From Chitinophagaceae bacterium (GTDB taxonomy: Bacteria; Bacteroidota; Bacteroidia; Chitinophagales; Chitinophagaceae), in contig CANHSD010000007.1 in NCBI GenBank assembly GCA_947463105.1, positions 1-26,306 of the forward strand: a DNA stretch of 26,306 nt, given 5' to 3'. The notes beneath the pieces were generated by a model. It had not been told where the DNA came from. It ran no database searches and worked only from the letters and a program-made list of their open reading frames with translations. Shown one piece after another: positions 1-6,781 of this stretch (its first letter is position 1; every line of letters begins with the position of its first letter). Made by a program: the position numbers and the translations under genes.

Positions 1-1
1 A

Positions 2-1234
2 AAGTCGATGTATCCACAGGTTGACCCGTCGGTGCATGTTTATGCTGAAGATGGCAGGGACCTCAAGTTGCACCTTGAAAGGATTGATGGTTATAACAAA
101 AGGACAGCCGAGCCCACTGCCTGGAAAGAAAATGTATATACAGGCAAGGATTTTTTTACCAAGATGATTGCAGAAAAAAAAGGCAACGTTGTGGTACTGG
201 CAGGCAACAACCGGTTGAAAACAAACTATATCCTGGAGTCGGTGCGCAATGGATTCCATGTTTTTGCCGACAAGCCAATGGCTGTTGATGCCAAAGGATT
301 TGAGCAGCTGAAACTGGCATTCACCGAGGCCAAGAAAAAAGGGGTGCAGCTCTATGATATCATGACTGAACGTTTTGAAATCACCACCCAATTGCAGCGG
401 GCCTTCTCCATGGAGCCCGAACTTTTCGGAACCCTTGAAAAAGGAACACCCGATGACCCTTCTGTTACCAAGATCAGCGTACACCATTTTTACAAATATG
501 TATCGGGCAGTGTGCTGACAAGGCCTTCCTGGTTCTTTGACGACAAACAACAGGGTGCAGGTATTGTGGACGTTACCACACACCTTGTAGACCTTATCCA
601 GTGGGAATGTTTTCCAGGCCAGATCATTGACTACAAGAAGAACGTTAAGATGCTCAATGCGAAGAGTTGGACAACTCCTGTCTCAGCTGCTGATTTTACA
701 GTAGTCACTAAGGAAACAGTGCCAGATTATCTGAAGGCCATCAGTGATGCAAAAGGCGATATTCAGGTAAACTGCAATGGAGAATTCACCTACAACATCA
801 ACGGCGTTCATGCAAAGGTTTCTGTCATCTGGAACTACAAAGCTCCTGAAGGCACTGGCGACACCCATTATTCCTTGATGCGCGGAACAAAGGCTTCATT
901 GATCATCAAGCAAGGAAAGGAAGAGAACTTCAAGCCTACCCTCTATATTGAGCAAAGGCAGAAGGATGCTGGATTTGAAGACAAATTGAAAGCAAGCATC
1001 CAGAAAATCAGCCAAACATTCCCTGGCATTGCATTGGTAAAAATCAGCAATGGCTGGACCATCAGTGTTCCTGAAAAATACAATGATGGACATGAATCCC
1101 ATTTTGCACAGGTTACCAAAAAATACCTGGATTATCTTCAGAACAACAACATGCCAGCCTGGGAAGTGCCCAACATGATTGCCAAATACTATACCACTAC
1201 AAAAGCAAAAGAACTCGCCAACACCAAAAAATGA
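2..1234 (+). CDS. Gfo/Idh/MocA-type oxidoreductase with 'putative oxidoreductase C-terminal' domain, 5'-truncated
   Basis: The reading frame is open to the window edge, so the N-terminus with the Rossmann nucleotide-binding loop is missing; the first ATG, at 8, need not be the real start. About 410 residues are visible. ADKPMAVD (near residue 90) corresponds to the EKP motif that closes the NAD(P) site in this superfamily. The stretch with SWFFDDKQQGAGIVDVTTHL and the following QWE is typical of a Bacteroidota subgroup whose C-terminal domain is listed as Oxidoreduct_C (recalled). The family oxidises or reduces sugars and sugar acids with a nicotinamide cofactor; the substrate cannot be read from sequence. 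Its stop overlaps the next start (ATGA), so it is translationally coupled to the plug gene and, through that, to uxuA, which suggests a uronate- or glycoside-related substrate. Confidence 0.85.
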   Translation, partial: KSMYPQVDPSVHVYAEDGRDLKLHLERIDGYNKRTAEPTAWKENVYTGKDFFTKMIAEKKGNVVVLAGNNRLKTNYILESVRNGFHVFADKPMAVDAKGFEQLKLAFTEAKKKGVQLYDIMTERFEITTQLQRAFSMEPELFGTLEKGTPDDPSVTKISVHHFYKYVSGSVLTRPSWFFDDKQQGAGIVDVTTHLVDLIQWECFPGQIIDYKKNVKMLNAKSWTTPVSAADFTVVTKETVPDYLKAISDAKGDIQVNCNGEFTYNINGVHAKVSVIWNYKAPEGTGDTHYSLMRGTKASLIIKQGKEENFKPTLYIEQRQKDAGFEDKLKASIQKISQTFPGIALVKISNGWTISVPEKYNDGHESHFAQVTKKYLDYLQNNNMPAWEVPNMIAKYYTTTKAKELANTKK

Positions 1235-1815
1235 TCATCAAACCAACTGGATTTTTAATGGGTATTTTGTGTGTGTTGGGATCAATGGCCCAAACCACAC
1301 AAGACATCAGCAGTGGTGCGGCGAGAAATATATTTGACCTCTTGCGTACCATTCCTGGTGTGGAAATTTCCATGAATTCCAGTAGCCTCAAAACCCAACA
1401 GCAGGTTTACATCAGGGACGCAAGAAACATGAAAGGCAAGGTGCCCGCAATTTTCGTAGTTGACAAAGCCATCTATGATGGAGATATTTCACTGATCAAC
1501 CCCATGGATGTGGCATCCATGACTGCATTGAAAGATGAAGCGGCAAAAGCTATTTATGGTGCCCGTGGCTTTGGCGGCGTCATTGTCATCACCACTAAAA
1601 ATGGGACAGGGACAATACCCGCTGCAGTGAGTACCTATGAGAAGTCTGCCTATCAATATTTTATCAGCAGGGGCATTGAATTGAAGGTTGTTGGAAAGGA
1701 TGGAAAGACCATCGCCAATGGGATCATCACCAAAGAAACAGACAGCAGCGTTTTGATGAGGAAAAAAGAAATACTGAAAAAAAATATTGAAAAAGTAGAG
1801 ATCATAACACAATGA
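1231..1815 (+). CDS. Stand-alone TonB-dependent receptor plug-domain protein (no beta-barrel)
   Basis: This 194-residue protein has a hydrophobic signal peptide ending near residue 21 (SMAQ). A complete SusC-type plug domain follows at about 27-125: DLLRTIPGVEI, then YIRDARN in place of the usual IRIRG, IFVVDK, NPMDVASMTALKDEAAKAIY and GARGFGGVIVITTKNG. SusC/TonB receptors continue into a barrel of 600 or more residues; this one ends after a further 70 residues, a charged region rich in Lys, Ile and Glu. No TonB box is evident. ATGA overlaps join it to the oxidoreductase upstream and to uxuA downstream, so it is deliberately placed rather than a decayed receptor. It would be exported to the periplasm. 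Its role is unknown: it might regulate or cap a SusC pore, bind a substrate, or be a domesticated remnant. Confidence 0.8.
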   Translation: MIIKPTGFLMGILCVLGSMAQTTQDISSGAARNIFDLLRTIPGVEISMNSSSLKTQQQVYIRDARNMKGKVPAIFVVDKAIYDGDISLINPMDVASMTALKDEAAKAIYGARGFGGVIVITTKNGTGTIPAAVSTYEKSAYQYFISRGIELKVVGKDGKTIANGIITKETDSSVLMRKKEILKKNIEKVEIITQ

Positions 1816-2984
1816 ACATGAAAGAACTCAGACAAACATGGAGATGGTTTGGCCCTAACGACCCCGTCTCCCTTCAAGACATCAAACAAACAGGAGCGGT
1901 TGGCATTGTAACCGCTTTGCATCATGTACCGCATGGTGAAGTATGGAGCTACGAAGAGATCATGGAAAGAAAGACCCTGATTGAATCCTATGGCCTTACC
2001 TGGGATGTGGTGGAGAGCGTAACCATCCACGAAGAAATCAAAACCAGGACTGGCAACTACCAATCCTGGATAGAAAAATACAAGGAAAGCCTTAGCAATC
2101 TGGCAAAGGCAGGATTAAGGGTAATCACCTATAATTTCATGCCGGTCAACGACTGGACTAGAACCAATCTGGATTATGAAATGCCTGACGGATCAAAAGC
2201 CCTCTATTTCAATTGGGTAGATCTCGCAGTATTTGACATTTACATCCTTCAGCGTAAAAATGCAGCAGCCTCCTACCCTGCCAACGTTGTTGCTGAAGCT
2301 GAAACCCGCCATGCCAAGTATACCCAGGAAGAACTCGACAAGATTGCCGGCGTTGTGATGTTTGGCATCCCCGGTGAAAAAAAGATTACGGTTGAAGACA
2401 TGAGGGAAAAGCTTTCCCGCTATGACAACATCAATGCTGACGTGCTCAGGAGCAACCTGGTGTATTTTCTTCAACAGATCACCCCGCTTTGTGATGGATT
2501 GGGCCTTGAACTGGCCATTCATCCTGATGATCCGCCAATCGATATCCTTGGACTTCCCAGGATTGTAAAGAACATCGAAGATGTTGATTTCATCATCAAT
2601 GCTGTTCCCAACAAGAGCAATGGTGTTTGTTTCTGCACCGGATCATTTGGCGCCAACCCCAACAATGATTTGCCAGCCATGGCCAAATCATTGGGTTCCC
2701 GCGTCCACTTTATACACCTCAGGAATACTAGGCGTGATGCTGAAGGGAATTTCTTTGAAGATGATCACCTGGGAGGCAATACAGACATGTATGCTGTGAT
2801 GAAGGAATTGTTGAAAATTCAGCAGGATGCACCCAACCAGATTTCTTTCCGACCAGACCATGGCCACCAAATGATTGATGACCTGAAAAAAGTCACCAAT
2901 CCCGGCTATTCCTGCATCGGAAGATTGAGGGGATTGGCCGAACTACGCGGATTGCAGATGGGGATTTTGAGAAGCGGACTTTGA
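1812..2984 (+). CDS. uxuA: D-mannonate dehydratase
   Basis: UxuA dehydrates D-mannonate to 2-keto-3-deoxy-D-gluconate (KDG) in the cytoplasmic glucuronate/fructuronate pathway. The 390 residues match the usual length (about 390-400) and the TIM-barrel family throughout. It opens with TWRWFGPNDPV; candidate metal and active-site segments are HPDDPP (237-242), FCTGSFGANPNND (274-286), HLRN (302-305) and RPDHG (347-351). The ATG at 1812 overlaps the stop of the plug gene (ATGA), which fixes the start; a second ATG two codons later is possible. KDG produced here would be used by KdgK and Eda, encoded in the convergent operon at 8.6-10.8 kb. It is followed by a 121-bp gap with two inverted repeats, so the next gene may have its own control. 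Confidence 0.96.
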   Translation: MNMKELRQTWRWFGPNDPVSLQDIKQTGAVGIVTALHHVPHGEVWSYEEIMERKTLIESYGLTWDVVESVTIHEEIKTRTGNYQSWIEKYKESLSNLAKAGLRVITYNFMPVNDWTRTNLDYEMPDGSKALYFNWVDLAVFDIYILQRKNAAASYPANVVAEAETRHAKYTQEELDKIAGVVMFGIPGEKKITVEDMREKLSRYDNINADVLRSNLVYFLQQITPLCDGLGLELAIHPDDPPIDILGLPRIVKNIEDVDFIINAVPNKSNGVCFCTGSFGANPNNDLPAMAKSLGSRVHFIHLRNTRRDAEGNFFEDDHLGGNTDMYAVMKELLKIQQDAPNQISFRPDHGHQMIDDLKKVTNPGYSCIGRLRGLAELRGLQMGILRSGL

Positions 2985-2994
2985 TATTTTGCAC

Positions 2995-3021
2995 TCAGCG
3001 CCAAAAGAATTGAAGCGCTGA
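2995..3021 (+). repeat. Inverted repeat downstream of uxuA
   Basis: A perfect 7-bp stem, TCAGCGC at 2995-3001 and GCGCTGA at 3015-3021, encloses a 13-nt loop 10 bp after the uxuA stop. No T-run follows, so it is not a standard intrinsic terminator. It could stabilise the 3' end of the uxuA message or mark a processing site. Confidence 0.4.
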
Positions 3022-3062
3022 CGATGCATTGTATTGAGCAAAACATTATTTATATCCTGTTG

Positions 3063-3081
3063 CATGATGCCAGACATCATG
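3063..3081. promoter_or_regulatory. Candidate operator palindrome upstream of the SDR gene
   Basis: CATGATG (3063-3069) and CATCATG (3075-3081) are perfect 7-bp arms around a 5-bp spacer, 24 bp before the chosen SDR start. Length and symmetry resemble sites bound by dimeric repressors such as GntR or LacI types, but no regulator gene lies in the window. In-frame ATGs inside the repeat (3064, 3067, 3079) could be alternative starts. Confidence 0.35.
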
Positions 3082-3105
3082 AACAGCTTGACTAAAACAC
3101 AAAAA

Positions 3106-3927
3106 ATGAATTATTCAACATTGTTTTCGTTACAAGACAAAGTGATTGTTGTTACCGGAGGTACCGGTATCCTGGGAAAGGCCTTCATCGAAGGCATCGT
3201 TTCCTTTGGGGGCACCGCAGTAATTGTTGGAAGAAATGAGGAGGAAGGAAACAAACGTGCTGCAGAAATCAATGCCAATGGCGGAAAGGCACATTTCATC
3301 AAAGGAAATGTACTGGATGAAAAAGACATGGAGAAAGTCCGGGACATTACACTCGAAAAATTCGGCCACATTGACGGACTGGTCAATGGCGCTGGCGGAA
3401 ACATGCCACAGGGTGTTATCCAACCAGACCAGGATGTATTTGACATGAACATTGATGGCCTAAGACAGGTGCTCGACCTGAATCTTATGGGAACCATCAT
3501 CCCCACAAAAATCATCGGTGCTGCCATGGCCAAGCAAAATGGAGGAAGCATCGTCAATATTTCATCTGTAAGCGCAAAACAGGTCATCACAAAAGTACTT
3601 GGATACAGCATTGGAAAGGCTGGTGTAGATTGCTTTACCAAATGGATGGCTGTTGAAACAGCAAAAAGACATGGCGACAAGATCCGCATCAACTCCATCA
3701 TGCCAGGATTCTTTTTGACAGAACAGAACAGGACCTTGCTGACCAACCCCGATGGATCCTATACAGAACGTGGCAACCTGGTTATCAAGAAAACACCAGA
3801 CAACAGGATGGGGAAACCAGATGAGTTGATTGGGGCATTGGTCTACCTGTTGAGCGATGCATCTAAATTTGTGAATGGAACGGATATTGGCGTTGATGGT
3901 GGATTTGTGGCTTTTGGGGGAGTATAA
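3106..3927 (+). CDS. SDR-family oxidoreductase, probable D-fructuronate reductase (D-mannonate oxidoreductase)
   Basis: A classical short-chain dehydrogenase of 273 residues. Visible motifs are the cofactor loop TGGTGILG (17-24), NGAG (94-97), Ser154 in NISSVSA, and the YxxxK pair Tyr167/Lys171 in GYSIGK. It follows uxuA, and some bacteria use an SDR (Bacillus YjmF/UxuB) to interconvert D-fructuronate and D-mannonate with NAD(P)H; NGAGGN and the overall length fit that group. The main alternative is KduD (also an SDR, converting DKII to KDG), since kduI is nearby and kduD is absent. The ATG at 3106 puts the Rossmann loop at the usual distance from the N-terminus. Longer forms from 3079, 3064 or a TTG at 3034 would add a tail without homology and run through the palindrome at 3063-3081. 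Confidence 0.85.
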   Translation: MNYSTLFSLQDKVIVVTGGTGILGKAFIEGIVSFGGTAVIVGRNEEEGNKRAAEINANGGKAHFIKGNVLDEKDMEKVRDITLEKFGHIDGLVNGAGGNMPQGVIQPDQDVFDMNIDGLRQVLDLNLMGTIIPTKIIGAAMAKQNGGSIVNISSVSAKQVITKVLGYSIGKAGVDCFTKWMAVETAKRHGDKIRINSIMPGFFLTEQNRTLLTNPDGSYTERGNLVIKKTPDNRMGKPDELIGALVYLLSDASKFVNGTDIGVDGGFVAFGGV

Positions 3928-3945
3928 AAAACTATAATTACATAT

Positions 3946-5322
3946 ATGAAGATTAGAATGACAATGCTGTCTTGCCTTTTGTTTACAATGGCAATGGCAC
4001 AACCAAAAAGCGAATGGACATCCCTTTTCAATGGCAAAGACCTTAGCGGGTTCAAGCAATTGAATGGAAAAGCCAAATACGCAGTAAAAAATGGAGAAAT
4101 CGTGGGTACCACTGTTCACGGAGAACCGAACTCCTTCCTTGCCACAGAAAAACTGTATGGTGATTTCATTTTGGAACTTGACCTGAAAATGTTTGCTGAC
4201 ATGAATTCAGGCATACAGTTCCGGAGCATTACTTCCAATGAAGGAGCCAACAACAAGGTTCCAGACAGGGTACGGGGTTATCAGGCAGAAGTAGATCCGT
4301 CTGAAAGGGCCTGGAGTGGCGGAATTTATGATGAAGCTAGGCGTGGATGGCTCTACCCGCTGGATTATAATCAAGCTGCCCAAAAAGCATTTAAAAAAAC
4401 GGATTGGAACCACTATAAGATTGAGTGTATTGGCAATACCATCAGGACCTGGATCAATGGTGTGGCTTGCTCCTATCTTATTGACGATCTTACACCCCAA
4501 GGCTTCATTGCCCTTCAGGTTCATGCCATTAAAAACAAGACAGACGAAGGAAAAGAAATCCATTGGAAAAACATCAAGATCAAAACAACCAACCTGAAGC
4601 CATCCCCATCAGACAATATTTTTGTTGTTAACCTACTCAACAACACCCTATCTGATGAAGAAAAAAAGCAGGGATATTCCTTGTTATGGGATGGAAAATC
4701 CTCAGCAGGTTGGCAATCAGCCAATATGTCTCCCTTCCCATCAAAAGGATGGGAAATGGCAAATGGTGAACTGTCTATTCGCAATTCCGGCAACGAAGAG
4801 CGTCTGGATGGTGGCGACATCATAACTGAAAAGGAATTTGGTGCTTTCGACTTTCAATTCGAATTCAAACTGACTGACAGTGCTAATTCTGGTATCAAAT
4901 ATTTTATCGTTCCCAGCAAAGACAAGAAAGCAGGAGTTGGTCCTGAATACCAGATCCTCGATGATGCAAAACATCCTGATGCCAAAATGGGTGTAGTAGG
5001 AAACAGGACGATGGCATCTTTGTATGACTTGATTCCTGCTGCTACAGGACTTGACCCCAATGCCAACAGAAGAGACAGGACTGCCATTGGAGAATGGAAC
5101 CGTGGAAGAATCATTGCTCACCCCAATGGCACTATCGAACATTGGCTCAATGGTTTCAAGATGGTAGAATACAAAAGGGGAACCCCCATCTATAACGCAC
5201 TTGTGGCCAGAAGCAAATATGCAAAAATTGAAAATTTCGGAATGGCGCCTAAAGGCAGGATCCTCCTCCAAGATCACAATGATAAAGTTAGTTTCAGAAG
5301 CATGAAGATCAAGGAACTATAG
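3946..5322 (+). CDS. Secreted tandem DUF1080 protein (3-keto-disaccharide/3-keto-glycoside hydrolase-lyase family)
   Basis: A signal peptide (MKIRMTMLSCLLFTMAMAQ) precedes two related DUF1080 domains, about 22-210 and 243-457. Each has the hallmarks of this laminin-G-like fold: SLFNGKDLSGF then SGIQFRS in domain 1, and SLLWDGKSSAGW then NSGIKYF in domain 2. Members of the family cleave glycosides whose sugar has first been oxidised at C3, as shown for Bacteroides proteins (recalled knowledge). The C3 oxidation is done by Gfo/Idh/MocA dehydrogenases, two of which flank this gene. It starts 18 bp after the SDR stop, so it is probably in the same transcript. Acting in the periplasm or at the surface, it would work with the Tat-exported oxidoreductase at 5426. 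The substrate is not evident; the uronate context suggests uronic-acid-containing glycosides, which is inference. Confidence 0.88.
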   Translation: MKIRMTMLSCLLFTMAMAQPKSEWTSLFNGKDLSGFKQLNGKAKYAVKNGEIVGTTVHGEPNSFLATEKLYGDFILELDLKMFADMNSGIQFRSITSNEGANNKVPDRVRGYQAEVDPSERAWSGGIYDEARRGWLYPLDYNQAAQKAFKKTDWNHYKIECIGNTIRTWINGVACSYLIDDLTPQGFIALQVHAIKNKTDEGKEIHWKNIKIKTTNLKPSPSDNIFVVNLLNNTLSDEEKKQGYSLLWDGKSSAGWQSANMSPFPSKGWEMANGELSIRNSGNEERLDGGDIITEKEFGAFDFQFEFKLTDSANSGIKYFIVPSKDKKAGVGPEYQILDDAKHPDAKMGVVGNRTMASLYDLIPAATGLDPNANRRDRTAIGEWNRGRIIAHPNGTIEHWLNGFKMVEYKRGTPIYNALVARSKYAKIENFGMAPKGRILLQDHNDKVSFRSMKIKEL

Positions 5323-5330
5323 CTGAAATC

Positions 5331-5414
5331 GTTGAAGAGGATGAAGGGGTTGAGGAGGTTTAAGATCCTTCAACCACTTCAACCCTTTCAACCAGTTCAA
5401 ACCCTCAACCTCTT
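5331..5414. repeat. 9-bp-periodic inverted-repeat array between two sugar-enzyme genes
   Basis: The left half has units starting at 5331, 5340, 5349 and 5358 (GTTGAAGAG, GATGAAGGG, GTTGAGGAG, GTTTAAGAT). The right half has TTCAACC-type units starting at 5369, 5378, 5387, 5396 and 5404, in the opposite sense. Both halves therefore keep a 9-bp step and can pair as a long imperfect hairpin. It fills the gap between the DUF1080 gene and the Gfo/Idh/MocA gene (start 5426). It does not look coding and has no CRISPR-like spacers. Confidence 0.7.
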
Positions 5415-5425
5415 AAACATTCAAA

Positions 5426-6781
5426 ATGACCCACCGCAGAACATTCATCAGACAAACAGCACAGGCTACAGCAGCCACTGCTCTGGCTTCCATGGGATGG
5501 ACAGCCAAATCGTATGGAAATATTTTAGGCGCCAATGACCGCGTAAGGGTTGGTGTCGTTGGATTTTCCGACAGGCACAAGCAGTCTCATATCCCGGCAT
5601 TCATGCAGCATTACAAGGAACTTAATTTCGACATTGTTGCTGTTTCCGACATCTGGAAAGTACGCAGGAATGAAGGAGTAGACTTCCTCAAAAACAAGTT
5701 TCAACACGATATCATTGGATGCAAAAACAATGATGAACTGTATGCCCTCAAAGACATTGATGCTGTGATGATCTCTACGGCAGACTTTCAGCATGCTTTG
5801 CATACCATTGAAGCACTGAAAGCCAATAAAGACATCTATGTAGAGAAACCCTTCGCGGAAACCATGGAAGACAACCGCGCAGCGCTAAAGGCGGCAAAGG
5901 CTTCAGACAGGATCATCCAGGTTGGATCGCAAAGAAGATCAGGAGCAAATTACCATGCAGCAGAAAAGTTCATCAAATCCGGACAGTTCGGAGACATCAC
6001 CATGGTTGAATTGACCTGGAATGTAAACCAGCCTGGAAGATGGCGCAGGCCAGATCTTGTGGCAAAATGCCATGAAGAAGATCTCGATTGGAAACGCTAT
6101 TTGATGAACAGGCCTTTTGAGAAATTCGACCCCCGCAAATACCTTGAATACCGTTTGTTCTGGCCTTATTCTTCCGGCATGCCTGGTCAATGGATGAGCC
6201 ATCAAATCGATACGGTGCATTGGTTTACTGGCCTTTCGCACCCAAGAAGTGTAGTGGCCAACGGAGGCGTTTACCAGTGGAAAGATGGCAGAAGAAACTG
6301 GGATACCACTACTGCTGTATTCGATTATGGCCCGATGGATGACCTATCCAAAGGATTCCAGGTTGTCTTCATGTCCAGGATGCACAACGGTGATGACAAT
6401 GCCAGTGAAGTATATTACAGCGTTGGTGGAGAGCTTAATCTCATCAACAACAAGGTATCTCCCAAAGGTGGACTCACAGAAAGATTTGCCAAGCCGATGG
6501 GTATGAAGCCCGTGCTTCTTCCTGAAATGAACCTCACAGAGAAGGTTGTTAAGGTTGAATCGGGTGCCAACACCGGAGGAGATCCCCTTACATCCGCACA
6601 CGTCCGCAATTGGATGGAATGCATCAGGAGCAGAAAGCAGACCAATGCCCCTGTTGAAGCGGGATACACCCACTCTATCGCTACCATCATGTCCAATGCG
6701 GCAGCAAGAACGGGAGAAAAAGTAACCTTCGATGAAAAGACCCAAGAGGTGATGGCCGGTGGAAAAGTCTTTAAATACTAA
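5426..6781 (+). CDS. Tat-exported Gfo/Idh/MocA-family oxidoreductase
   Basis: This 451-residue protein begins with a twin-arginine signal, HRRTFIRQT followed by an Ala-rich segment, so it is likely exported folded with its nicotinamide cofactor. The Rossmann domain starts at RVGVVGFSD (41-49), with a variant GxGxxG loop. EKP (140-142) is the conserved cofactor/catalytic motif, and a C-terminal alpha/beta domain follows with the PSSGMPGQW-type SSGMPGQWMSHQIDTVHWF segment holding candidate catalytic histidines. Exported members of this family oxidise sugars or glycosides, often at C3. With the DUF1080 gene immediately upstream, a 3-keto-glycoside role is plausible: this enzyme would oxidise and DUF1080 would cleave. 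The ATG at 5426 is chosen because the RR signal follows at once. The gene ends 23 bp inside the next coding frame. Confidence 0.9.
   Translation: MTHRRTFIRQTAQATAATALASMGWTAKSYGNILGANDRVRVGVVGFSDRHKQSHIPAFMQHYKELNFDIVAVSDIWKVRRNEGVDFLKNKFQHDIIGCKNNDELYALKDIDAVMISTADFQHALHTIEALKANKDIYVEKPFAETMEDNRAALKAAKASDRIIQVGSQRRSGANYHAAEKFIKSGQFGDITMVELTWNVNQPGRWRRPDLVAKCHEEDLDWKRYLMNRPFEKFDPRKYLEYRLFWPYSSGMPGQWMSHQIDTVHWFTGLSHPRSVVANGGVYQWKDGRRNWDTTTAVFDYGPMDDLSKGFQVVFMSRMHNGDDNASEVYYSVGGELNLINNKVSPKGGLTERFAKPMGMKPVLLPEMNLTEKVVKVESGANTGGDPLTSAHVRNWMECIRSRKQTNAPVEAGYTHSIATIMSNAAARTGEKVTFDEKTQEVMAGGKVFKY

Noticed and set aside
2995..3021. Intrinsic terminator after uxuA
   Set aside because: The stem is good but no T-run follows; recorded only as an inverted repeat.
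3034..3105. N-terminal extension of the SDR from a TTG at 3034
   Set aside because: The extra 24 residues lack homology and run through a palindrome; 3106 gives a standard SDR N-terminus.
4741..5277. 178-codon minus-strand frame opposite the DUF1080 gene
   Set aside because: Shadow of a real gene; composition is unlike protein families of this organism.
5331..5414. CRISPR-like array
   Set aside because: Units are 9 bp with no unique spacers and the two halves are in opposite orientation.
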